64,000 bases of DNA from CBDHFQ01 sp965262565. Lineage in GTDB: Bacteria > Bacteroidota > Bacteroidia > J057. Shown piece by piece: positions 45,143 through 52,985 of the stretch. The notes under the pieces are model-generated. The model had not been told where the DNA came from and did no database searches. It worked only from the letters and a program-made list of their open reading frames with translations. Each line of letters starts with the position of its first letter. Position 1 is the stretch's first letter. The position numbers and the translations under genes were made by a program. The stretch lies in NCBI GenBank assembly GCA_965262565.1, contig CBDHFQ010000029.1:1-64000 (forward strand), given 5' to 3'.

Positions 45143-47235
45143 GAAAGATAGTGTTAGCTCACTTGGTCTGGCTATTTGTGATGAATATAGAAGGAACAAG
45201 TCAGACCTACATTTCCGGTTTCGTTCAGGATGAAAAAGGCCAACCGATCATTCTTGCCCAGGTGTTTATAGAAGAGACTTTTGAAGGAGAAGCTACGGAT
45301 GAAGAAGGGGCATTTAGTTTTATGTCGGAAGCAAAAGGGAAAGTCGGATTAATAGTTCGAATGCAGAATTATAAATCAGAAAGAAAAGAAATTGAATTAA
45401 TGGGTGATTCTATATCCATCAACATAATGATGGTTCCTTCGGATTATCAGTTGAATACAGTGGTCATTAGTGCGGGAGCTTTTGAAGCGAGTGATGAGAA
45501 GAAAGGAACATTATTGAAACCCTTGGATATTGTAACAAATCCCGGAGCAGAAGGAGATGTATATGGGGCAATAAGGACACTTCCCGGTGTATCACAAGTA
45601 GGAGAGGAGACGGGGATCTTTGTGAGAGGGGGGGAAGCTTATGAAACGCAAACCATTATAGATGGGACAGTAGTAAGAAGGCCTTTTTTCAGCCAGGTAC
45701 CTGATGTTCCCGCCAGAGGCCGCTTCGATCCCTTTCTGTTCAAAGGAGTGATGTTTAGCACTGGAGGCTATTCCGCGGAATTTGGTCAGGCACTTTCCTC
45801 TGTATTACTTTTGAATACAGAAGGAATTCCCGATAATACCACTACAAGTGTAGGGATTAACATGGCTGGGATAGATGTCTCACACACTCGAGTCTGGAAT
45901 CAACAAACGGCTTTAATAGGGAGTATAGGCTATTCGCACCTGGGACCCTTATTTTCTATTGTACCGCAAAACAGAGATTGGCTGAAAGAGCCCAGAGGGA
46001 TAGGAACATCCTGGGCTTTCCGACATCAGGGGAAACAGGGAATGTACAAGAGTTATTTTCAATATCAGGATGGAAATATTGGCATTGCCATTCCCAACCT
46101 GGACAATGAAGGACAGGTAGATGCCTTTCTGAATGAAAACCAAAATCTCTATTGGAATAACTCTTATAAAGGAATCATTGGAGATAAATGGACACTATAT
46201 GCTGGGGCGGCACTCAATAGAGATATAGATGAAAATAGCTTTGATATACATGATTTTGGAACCAGGACCTTACAAGCTCAGGGAAAAGTAACTGTGGGAC
46301 GATCCATAGGAGATAGAGTGTTATTAACATTTGGCACCGATATATGGAGAATGCAAGAGGAATATTACTATGAATCTCAATCCTGGGATATTCTGGATCA
46401 TTATATTAGTGGGTTTTCAGAAGCAGACATTAGCCTGGGCCAACACTTTGCTATAAGGATGGGATTAAGAACTGAATATAGTACTTTGTTGGACCGCAGC
46501 AATGTAGCTCCACGTACTTCCTTCGCTTACAGGGTAGGCAAGAACAGCCAATTATCTCTCGCTTACGGACAATTTTATCAAACCCCTCAAAATCAATTTC
46601 TTTACGAGACGAGTGCTTTAGATTTTGAAAAATCCTCACACTATATTGCTAATTATCAATGGCTGGGAGAAGGCTATACCTTTAGAGCGGAGGTTTATCA
46701 CAAGCAATACAGTAATTTAATTCGAGATGATGAAGAATTAATATACGATAATGATGGAAAAGGAAAATCTACAGGCATAGATATGTTTTGGCGTGATACC
46801 AGAAGTGTAGAAGGCTTGGACTATTGGGTTACCTATTCATATTTACATGCCAATAGAAGATATCTGGATTATCCAACTACTGCGGTTCCTACCTTTGTAA
46901 CGCCCCACACGGTAAATGTCGTAGCTAATTATAATGTGAGATTGTGGCGTCTTGGAGCAAGTTATGTGTATGCTTCAGGGAGAACCTACAGAAATCCATT
47001 ACAAACGGATTTTTTAAGTGATAGAACTCCTGCTTATCATCAACTTAGGATGAGTACCAGCTATATCACTTCTATATTAGGAAGCTTTTCAGTTATTTAT
47101 GCTTCAGTAGGGAATCCTTTTGGGTGGGACCAAATTTTTGGATATCGATACTCGTCTGATGGATTAAGGAGAGAAGCCACCATCCCTGCCAGTACTCGTA
47201 CCTTTTTTCTGGGAGTTTTTATGTCTTTTGAATAA
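45139..47235 (+). CDS. TonB-dependent outer-membrane receptor with carboxypeptidase-like domain
   Basis: A 698-residue receptor with a signal peptide (ending SQT). After a CarboxypepD_reg-like domain (about 20-105: YISGFVQDEKGQPIILAQVFIEETFEGEATDEEGAFSF), a plug (about 125-235: GAIRTLPGVSQVGEETGIFVRGGEAYETQTIIDG) and a beta-barrel to the C-terminus follow. The last residues are STRTFFLGVFMSFE; the terminal Glu after Phe is unusual for a barrel end but tolerated. It is coupled by ATGA with the TPR gene and is 13 nt before a histidine kinase, forming a four-gene unit. Substrate unknown; relatives carry siderophores, metals or glycans. Confidence 0.93.
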   Translation: MRKIVLAHLVWLFVMNIEGTSQTYISGFVQDEKGQPIILAQVFIEETFEGEATDEEGAFSFMSEAKGKVGLIVRMQNYKSERKEIELMGDSISINIMMVPSDYQLNTVVISAGAFEASDEKKGTLLKPLDIVTNPGAEGDVYGAIRTLPGVSQVGEETGIFVRGGEAYETQTIIDGTVVRRPFFSQVPDVPARGRFDPFLFKGVMFSTGGYSAEFGQALSSVLLLNTEGIPDNTTTSVGINMAGIDVSHTRVWNQQTALIGSIGYSHLGPLFSIVPQNRDWLKEPRGIGTSWAFRHQGKQGMYKSYFQYQDGNIGIAIPNLDNEGQVDAFLNENQNLYWNNSYKGIIGDKWTLYAGAALNRDIDENSFDIHDFGTRTLQAQGKVTVGRSIGDRVLLTFGTDIWRMQEEYYYESQSWDILDHYISGFSEADISLGQHFAIRMGLRTEYSTLLDRSNVAPRTSFAYRVGKNSQLSLAYGQFYQTPQNQFLYETSALDFEKSSHYIANYQWLGEGYTFRAEVYHKQYSNLIRDDEELIYDNDGKGKSTGIDMFWRDTRSVEGLDYWVTYSYLHANRRYLDYPTTAVPTFVTPHTVNVVANYNVRLWRLGASYVYASGRTYRNPLQTDFLSDRTPAYHQLRMSTSYITSILGSFSVIYASVGNPFGWDQIFGYRYSSDGLRREATIPASTRTFFLGVFMSFE

Positions 47236-47248
47236 AGAACCTAACGAT

Positions 47249-48337
47249 ATGAAGAAAGTGAATAAAATACCACAATGGTTTCAGCATCTATTTTTTTGGG
47301 TCATTTATCTCTTGTTATGGAGTATAAGAGATCTGGCTTATCATCCGGTTTATCTGGAAAATGTAATAACAAATGTGATTACAGGCTTACCATATCCCTT
47401 TCTAGTGTATGTTAATTTATACTTTCTCATTCCCAAATTACTGCTGAAGAAAAAGTATGTTGTTTACTTATTGGCACTATCTTTTACGATGCTGGTGTGT
47501 ACATCTCTATGCGTTCAAATTTATCGTTTTCTTTTCAATGAAGTATATCTGGCACATGAAACGGCTGCTTTTTTTACTTCAATGGCTGGTAAAATCGTCA
47601 TTTTAACGGAGTTACTGGTGTTAATAGGTATTTCTATGGCGTTATTTTTTCTTCAAGAGTGGTATCAGAAGGAGCGATATGCTAAAGAATTGGAAAAAAA
47701 GCAGCTTGAGAGTGAACTTGCGTGGTTGAAACACCAGATTAACCCGCATTTCCTATTTAATACATTAAATACCATTTATATGTTGGTGGGCAGAAATGCA
47801 GCTCAGGCAAAATTGGCTTTGGAGCAATTTTCTGATATTCTGAGTCATCAACTGTATGATACGCGAAAGGACCATATCGAATTAACGAAAGAAATTGAAT
47901 ATTTGAAAAGTTATATCGCTTTGGCAAGTCTAAGGCATGAAGATTTACTCAGTTTGAAGAGTTCATTTCCTGAAAAAACGAAGGGATGGAGGATTGCCCC
48001 TATGTTATTGTTGCCATTCGTAGAAAATGCATTTAAGCATGGGGGAAGTTCCACAGGATATTGGATAGATATCAGGATGGAGATTGTGGACGATAGATTA
48101 AACGTACTCATCTGCAATTCGATAAATATACACGCGTCCAAGGAAACCAAACAGAAAGGGGGAATCGGATTGAATAATGTTCAAAGAAGATTACACTTAC
48201 TATATCCCAATCAGTTTTCATGTACTGCCGAGTCCAAGGAAGATGTGTTTGAAGTAGCTTTAGACATTCCCCTTATTAAACAAGTTGAGCGCCATTCACA
48301 ATCAAAGGCCGTTTCTAACAAGATGTTGAGTTCATGA
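47249..48337 (+). CDS. LytS/YpdA-type sensor histidine kinase
   Basis: A 362-residue membrane kinase. Four hydrophobic segments (within about 10-140) precede a coiled stretch (KERYAKELEKKQLESELAWLKHQINPHFLFNTLNTIY), where the family phospho-acceptor is the histidine of NPHF (His167), and an ATP-binding domain (PMLLLPFVENAFKHGG, and GGIGLNNVQRRL). A frame start at 47228 (TTG) would overlap the receptor end; the ATG at 47249 is preferred. It ends in an ATGA overlap with the LytTR regulator. The signal is unknown; because it is the third gene of the TonB-receptor operon it may sense a condition related to the receptor substrate. Confidence 0.93.
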   Translation: MKKVNKIPQWFQHLFFWVIYLLLWSIRDLAYHPVYLENVITNVITGLPYPFLVYVNLYFLIPKLLLKKKYVVYLLALSFTMLVCTSLCVQIYRFLFNEVYLAHETAAFFTSMAGKIVILTELLVLIGISMALFFLQEWYQKERYAKELEKKQLESELAWLKHQINPHFLFNTLNTIYMLVGRNAAQAKLALEQFSDILSHQLYDTRKDHIELTKEIEYLKSYIALASLRHEDLLSLKSSFPEKTKGWRIAPMLLLPFVENAFKHGGSSTGYWIDIRMEIVDDRLNVLICNSINIHASKETKQKGGIGLNNVQRRLHLLYPNQFSCTAESKEDVFEVALDIPLIKQVERHSQSKAVSNKMLSS

Positions 48338-49047
48338 GTATATTGACCTGCCTTATCATAGATGATGAAAAGTATGCGAGAGAAGGATTGGCAGAATATG
48401 TAGATAAGATTCCATTTCTTTCTCTTCAAGGCTTATGTAAAAGTGCGTTGGAAGCTCAAGCAAAACTTAATCAGCAAGCTGTAGACGTATTGTTCCTGGA
48501 CATCCAAATGCCTGACTTGAGTGGATTGGCATGGGTAAAAAGCATCCCACATACACCCTTTGTGATTTTTACTACGGCATATAGAGAATATGCATTAGAG
48601 GGATATGAAGTAGATGCATTGGATTTTCTCGTCAAGCCGATCTCCTTCCAGCGATTTTTCAAAGCTTGCAATAAAGCTTTGGAAATGAAAAAGTTAATGA
48701 TGGTTGAACCGGAGGAAAAAGAAGAAATTTTTATTAAAGCTGACGGACAATTTTTGAAAATTTTATTGAAGGATATCACGTTTTTGGAAGCTTCAGGGGA
48801 TTACATTTATATCCATACTCATCAAAAGCGTTTTTTGGCGCTATTGACATTGAAACAAATTGAACTTGATCTACCAGATGCTCAATTTTTGCGTGTTCAC
48901 AGATCTTATATTATTAATCGAAATTTTGTGAATGCGATAGAAGGCAACATGTTGCTTATCGGAGAACACAAAATCCCCATTAGTCGGAGCCTTCACGATG
49001 AGGTGTATGATGCGCTGATGAAGGGGAAATTGTGGAAAAAGCGGTAA
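48334..49047 (+). CDS. LytTR-family response regulator
   Basis: A 237-residue regulator with a receiver domain (about 1-120; CLIIDDEKYAREGLAEYVDKI, phospho-acceptor Asp56 in LFLDIQMPDLSGL, signalling KPISFQRFF) and a C-terminal LytTR DNA-binding domain (about 135-235: IFIKADGQFLKILLKDITFLEASGDYIYIHT, LRVHRSYIINRNFVNAIE). It is coupled by ATGA to the kinase and pairs with it. Its 3' end overlaps the end of the convergent YbhN-like gene by 68 bp. It probably controls this operon or surface functions. Confidence 0.95.
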   Translation: MSILTCLIIDDEKYAREGLAEYVDKIPFLSLQGLCKSALEAQAKLNQQAVDVLFLDIQMPDLSGLAWVKSIPHTPFVIFTTAYREYALEGYEVDALDFLVKPISFQRFFKACNKALEMKKLMMVEPEEKEEIFIKADGQFLKILLKDITFLEASGDYIYIHTHQKRFLALLTLKQIELDLPDAQFLRVHRSYIINRNFVNAIEGNMLLIGEHKIPISRSLHDEVYDALMKGKLWKKR

Positions 49048-49999
49048 TGGTAGAAGGAGCTTTTCTGTATATGAGGAAGGTACCAATGATGGCTGGCAAA
49101 ATCATATTGAAAACGTACAATAGAGAAGTGCTACCTAAAGCAATCATGATAGGAATATCATACAGATTCATTACTTCTATGGCGACAATTTCTCTTATTC
49201 CCCACTCTGAGAGGGCAATAGACGGAACCAGCGATTTTATAAAGAATATGGCGCTAATACATACCCATGCATCTATGATATTCCCTTCATACCCGCATAC
49301 ACTCATAAGCAAGTAATATTGGCAACTGAATATCCCATATCTTATAAAACTCCAATAACTGATCTTCATCAATGCTACTTTGCCAGTAAAAGAGATAGCT
49401 TCGCTCATTCTGTGAATCCAGTTAAAGGAAGATAAGTAGTAGGAGAAATAGCGGTTCCAACGTTTAATTCCCAGCCAGCAAACTAACATGCCTACATTGA
49501 CGAAACCCAACACAAGAAAAAAATAGTTGGCCGAAATAGGAGGGAAATGAGTAGAGAGTAATGGAAAAAGATAGCACAAGCCTATTGTCCCAATGATAGA
49601 GGTAGGTAAGGTTTGGGCAAATCGGGAAAGAAATGTCATGGCTGTAGCTTCCGTTCTATGGCCATTGGGTATATAGGTCAATCTTCCGGCATATTCACCC
49701 AGCCTGTTTGGAGTAAGGATGCCTATACTAATCCCTGCGAAGATCGCTTTAAACAACTGGAAAAAGGATACATTTGGATACCACTTTTTGAGTAGGATAT
49801 GCCATTTAGCAGTTTCACACCCCAAATTCAATGGTATGAGAACAATGGTCAATAGCACCCATGGTAAGGAGTTGGGAATAAGGGTAAATAGGGCTGCCCA
49901 TTGATCACTACTGGTATCACCAATTTTATGACCTATGACCCATAATATACAGGCAGAGACTAATATGTTCAATCCATGTTCCCTCAGGTATCTAAACAT
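48980..49999 (-). CDS. YbhN/AglD-like (LPG synthase TM region) integral membrane protein
   Basis: A 339-residue membrane protein with about seven to eight hydrophobic helices. The signature segments ETAKWHILLKKWYP...SFFQLFKAIFAGISIGILTPNRLGEYAGR and SLVPSIALSEWGIREIVAIEVM match the family once called lysylphosphatidylglycerol synthase TM region (UPF0104, YbhN), which is thought to flip lipid-linked or polar-lipid substrates. No synthase domain follows, so it is the stand-alone form. Its substrate is unknown. Its 3' end runs 68 bp antisense into the LytTR gene. Confidence 0.9.
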   Translation of the reverse strand: MFRYLREHGLNILVSACILWVIGHKIGDTSSDQWAALFTLIPNSLPWVLLTIVLIPLNLGCETAKWHILLKKWYPNVSFFQLFKAIFAGISIGILTPNRLGEYAGRLTYIPNGHRTEATAMTFLSRFAQTLPTSIIGTIGLCYLFPLLSTHFPPISANYFFLVLGFVNVGMLVCWLGIKRWNRYFSYYLSSFNWIHRMSEAISFTGKVALMKISYWSFIRYGIFSCQYYLLMSVCGYEGNIIDAWVCISAIFFIKSLVPSIALSEWGIREIVAIEVMNLYDIPIMIALGSTSLLYVFNMILPAIIGTFLIYRKAPSTITAFSTISPSSAHHTPHREGSD

Positions 50000-50134
50000 T
50001 CTTCAAGTATAATGGGCACAGGCTCCTGAACAAAGAAATTGCATGCTGAAAACTTACCAGTACCTGAAGTTTTTGTGTGTTGACGAGTATTTAAGGGTAT
50101 TTGTTGTCCTATTAGAAGGATATCGTTACTTTTA

Positions 50135-50707
50135 ATGATGGTGAAGGAAAGGATTATCATAGGAATCGATCCTGGTACACAGGTTACTGGATATGGTATT
50201 ATTACAGGAAAGGGGAAGCAGGTTAGCATGTTGACTTACGGATTGATTCAATTGGGTAAGCAATCCATGAATCCCACCGTGAAATTGGGGAAAATATTCG
50301 TCAGACTTTCAGGTTTGATCGCCGAGTATCAACCGACAGAAATGGCGTTAGAAGCACCGTTTTACGGAAAGAATGTGCAGAGTATGTTAAAATTAGGTCG
50401 TGCTCAGGGAGTAGCGATGGCTGCCGGATTGCATCATCAGTTATCTATTTTTGAGTATGCTCCTCGCAAGGTGAAAATGGCCATTACAGGTAGAGGAGCA
50501 GCGAGTAAAGAACAAGTTGCCAAAATGCTTGAACAACATCTGAATTTTTCCTGCGAAGAAAAGTGGTTAGATGCCACAGATGGATTAGCAGTAGCTTTGT
50601 GTCATTATTTTCAGAATTCTTCTTTAGTTTCTTCTTCCAATTACAGTAGCTGGTCCTCTTTTCTAAAAGATAATCCCACTAGAATTCATAAAAAGTCTAA
50701 AAAATAA
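50135..50707 (+). CDS. ruvC: Holliday junction endonuclease RuvC
   Basis: A 190-residue RuvC with the catalytic layout: IIIGIDPGTQVTGYGI at the N-terminus (first Asp), MALEAPFYGKNVQSMLKLGRAQGVAMAA (Glu and DNA-binding segment), ISKEQ-like AASKEQVAKML and LDATDGLAVALCHYF with the two C-terminal acids. It resolves Holliday junctions in recombinational repair in the cytoplasm. The length is normal, with a slightly long C-terminal tail. An ATG one codon later is an alternative start. It converges with the HIT gene, with stops 8 bp apart; ruvA and ruvB are not in the window. Confidence 0.97.
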   Translation: MMVKERIIIGIDPGTQVTGYGIITGKGKQVSMLTYGLIQLGKQSMNPTVKLGKIFVRLSGLIAEYQPTEMALEAPFYGKNVQSMLKLGRAQGVAMAAGLHHQLSIFEYAPRKVKMAITGRGAASKEQVAKMLEQHLNFSCEEKWLDATDGLAVALCHYFQNSSLVSSSNYSSWSSFLKDNPTRIHKKSKK

Positions 50708-50715
50708 GCTGGATG

Positions 50716-51117
50716 CTAAGCTTTCTGGAATTGTTCTCTTATTTGTGACGCCAGAAAACTCATTTCTTCAGGGCTTAGTTTTAGCCTTGGGTTCATAAAG
50801 TTGAGATCCTCTATCTTTTGAATAGGGACAAGATGAATGTGAGCATGAGGGACTTCTAGCCCTACCACAGCGGTTCCGATTCTCTTACAGGGAATGGTTT
50901 TTTTTAATGCGTTTGCAACTTCTCTGGCAAATAGATGAAGCCCTATGTACAGTTGATCATTCAGGTCAAATATATAATCCACTTCTTTTTTAGGGATCAC
51001 TAATGCATGGCCTCTGGCTAAGGGTTGAATATCCAGGAAAGCCAGAAAATCATCGGTTTCTGCTAATTTATAACTGGGGATTTCTCTGTTGACAATTTTG
51101 GTAAAAATAGAAGGCAT
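50716..51117 (-). CDS. HIT-family nucleotide-binding hydrolase
   Basis: A 133-residue histidine-triad protein. The triad is in VGLEVPHAHIHLVPI (H-x-H-x-H), and the N-terminal PSIFTKIVNREIPSYKLAETDDFLAFLDIQPLARGHALVIPKKEVDYIFDL is the HINT/HIT-family beginning. Members hydrolyse nucleoside-phosphoramidates or dinucleotides. It lies on the minus strand 111 bp from greA, after a terminator; convergent with ruvC. Confidence 0.95.
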   Translation of the reverse strand: MPSIFTKIVNREIPSYKLAETDDFLAFLDIQPLARGHALVIPKKEVDYIFDLNDQLYIGLHLFAREVANALKKTIPCKRIGTAVVGLEVPHAHIHLVPIQKIEDLNFMNPRLKLSPEEMSFLASQIREQFQKA

Positions 51118-51171
51118 AGAATAGGCTTATGAAATGGTGTAATTGTTTATGATAAAGGTAAAGAAAGGTAA

Positions 51172-51197
51172 TAAAAATGCCCGGAACATTCCGGGCA
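51172..51197 (-). terminator. rho-independent terminator after greA
   Basis: A perfect 8-bp GC-rich stem (TGCCCGGA at 51178-51185 and TCCGGGCA at 51190-51197, loop ACAT) is followed on the minus strand by a short run of T (complement of 51173-51177). It lies 31 bp after the greA stop and separates greA from the HIT gene. Confidence 0.88.
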
Positions 51198-51228
51198 ATA
51201 TACGCTAATCTATATTTAGGTCGAAACA

Positions 51229-51708
51229 CTACATATCTCTGGAAATGTTTAATAACTCAAATTGAACGACTCCTTTTGGAACTTTAATGTCGACTACATC
51301 ACCGATCTCTTTCCCCAGAATGGCTTTACCTACTGGAGACTTTACGGAAATCTTTCCCTTTTTCAAGTCAGCTTCTTGCTCAGCTACTAAAGTGTATTTT
51401 ACTTTAGCGTCATTTTTAAGATTTCTCAGTTCGACGGTAGAAAGAATATATGCCTTACTAAAGTCGATTTCAGATTCATTGATTACTCGAGCATTAGCTA
51501 TCAATCCTTCTAGCTTGGCAATTTTAACCTCCAATAATCCTTGTGCTTCTTTCGCCGCATCATACTCAGCGTTTTCACTGAGATCTCCTTTTTCTCTGGC
51601 TTCCTGTATCTGTCTGGCAATTTCCTTTCGCCCTTTTCCTTTGAGACCGGCTAATTCATCAGCAAGCCTGTCATACCCTTCTTTGGTCAAATACGTGACA
51701 TTACTCAT
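51229..51708 (-). CDS. greA: transcription elongation factor GreA
   Basis: A 159-residue GreA with the coiled-coil N-terminal domain (LTKEGYDRLADELAGLKGKGRKEIARQIQEAREKGDLSENAEYDAAKEAQGLLEVKIAKLEGLI, about 6-75, containing the conserved DLSENAEYDAAKE acidic tip) and the C-terminal FKBP-like domain (GKISVKSPVGKAILGKEIGDVVDIKVPKG). It releases stalled RNA polymerase by stimulating transcript cleavage. It is followed by its own terminator. Length and sequence are normal. Confidence 0.97.
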   Translation of the reverse strand: MSNVTYLTKEGYDRLADELAGLKGKGRKEIARQIQEAREKGDLSENAEYDAAKEAQGLLEVKIAKLEGLIANARVINESEIDFSKAYILSTVELRNLKNDAKVKYTLVAEQEADLKKGKISVKSPVGKAILGKEIGDVVDIKVPKGVVQFELLNISRDM

Positions 51709-51886
51709 AATACTTCAAATTAATAACTACAACAATAGAATCTTCAATGTGATTGAAAGATCGGTGATAAGCGATCATATTCACCATTTTTATACAAATC
51801 TTATTTAAAATGATAGAAAAAAAAATCAAGGCCAGCGTGGAAAAGCTAACCCTTTTTTTATTTGTTCTCTAAGTGTTTACAGTAGA

Positions 51887-52984
51887 TTATAGATCTATAC
51901 GTGCTCCCAAAACCAAGGTTCCTGAAAAAGGACTCGTAGTTCTATAACTTAAATCTAATGAAAATTTTGAAAAAATCATGTTCCCTTCTATATCCTTTTT
52001 TCCTGTTTTAAATGGAATCTGGAATGTAGCCCCCATGGAAGCACCAGTATATGCAGAGTATCTATCTTCAAATATATCTCCAAATATACCATTTTCATAG
52101 AGAAAAGAACCCCTTAATATAACATATTCCCTGTATTTATAAGCTAATCCAAGGCCAAACTGATCAAAATAAAAGGCATTTGAGATAAATGCGCCTAAAA
52201 TGGTGATCGTATTATGTTGTCCAAGAAAAAAATCGTGAGAAATTCCCATACTTAATACGGCGGGGAGTTCGAATTCGGCAGCGGGGACATTGATGGTGGT
52301 GGTAAAATCATTCGTATTTTGAAGGAGCACTCTTTGGGATAAGCCGTCTCCTGTGAATGTCATACTTGGACCTACATTTCGGAGAGAGATCCCGAGTTTT
52401 GTCCTGTCATCTTTTCCAGCCCTATATTGGACGCCTGCATCAAAGGCAAAACCATTGGCAGTAACTTCTGGAGTGGAATTGTGGATGATGCGAATGGTAG
52501 CTCCAACGTAAATTCTATCTGTAAATTTCCTGGCATAAGATACGCCAATATTTAACATGGTAGGACTAAAGGTACCTAAGGTCCCATCAGGTTGATCTAC
52601 AGTAGTTCTGACAAAATCTCCAAGGTCAAATGCTGTCACAGCTACTCCAACAGTTCCTGCATTTACTCCCAGTCCCTGGGATAAACCAAAGCTATTGATT
52701 CCTATATCGGAACCCATAAGCCAGAAAGTATGGGCAAATATTAGTTCTGTCCCTTTAGTGGTAGCTAATCCGCCTGGGTTGATAATCGTACTTTCTATAC
52801 CACTACTACTCCCTACATCAATTCCATTTACACCTGAACTACGGGGATAAGAGTTAATGAGTAATTCCAGAGCTCCTGCTTGTCCTACTCTTTCTGGTTG
52901 GGCAAATGTCATCCCAATGAGCATGATCATCCATATGGAAAGAAAAAGTAATTGCTTGGTAAAAGTTTCCATAAATCTCTTCAA
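51887..52984 (-). CDS. PorV/PorQ-family outer-membrane protein
   Basis: A 365-residue exported barrel protein with a signal peptide (ending GMTFAQ) and the family signature RVGQAGALELLINSYPRSSGVNGIDVGSSSGIESTIINPGGLATTKGTELIFAHTFWL, seen in PorV/PorQ and UPF0164-type proteins. PorV is a shuttle of T9SS substrates to the sortase; this one is a paralogue, not necessarily PorV itself. The start follows the stop of the giant T9SS protein gene by 1 bp, so the two are translationally linked. This suggests that the barrel handles or anchors its neighbour product, an inference from context. Confidence 0.88.
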   Translation of the reverse strand: MKRFMETFTKQLLFLSIWMIMLIGMTFAQPERVGQAGALELLINSYPRSSGVNGIDVGSSSGIESTIINPGGLATTKGTELIFAHTFWLMGSDIGINSFGLSQGLGVNAGTVGVAVTAFDLGDFVRTTVDQPDGTLGTFSPTMLNIGVSYARKFTDRIYVGATIRIIHNSTPEVTANGFAFDAGVQYRAGKDDRTKLGISLRNVGPSMTFTGDGLSQRVLLQNTNDFTTTINVPAAEFELPAVLSMGISHDFFLGQHNTITILGAFISNAFYFDQFGLGLAYKYREYVILRGSFLYENGIFGDIFEDRYSAYTGASMGATFQIPFKTGKKDIEGNMIFSKFSLDLSYRTTSPFSGTLVLGARIDL

Positions 52985-52985
52985 C

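Noticed and set aside
51287..51808. 173-codon plus-strand frame over greA
   Set aside because: Antisense shadow of a certain housekeeping gene; serine/alanine-rich low-information translation.
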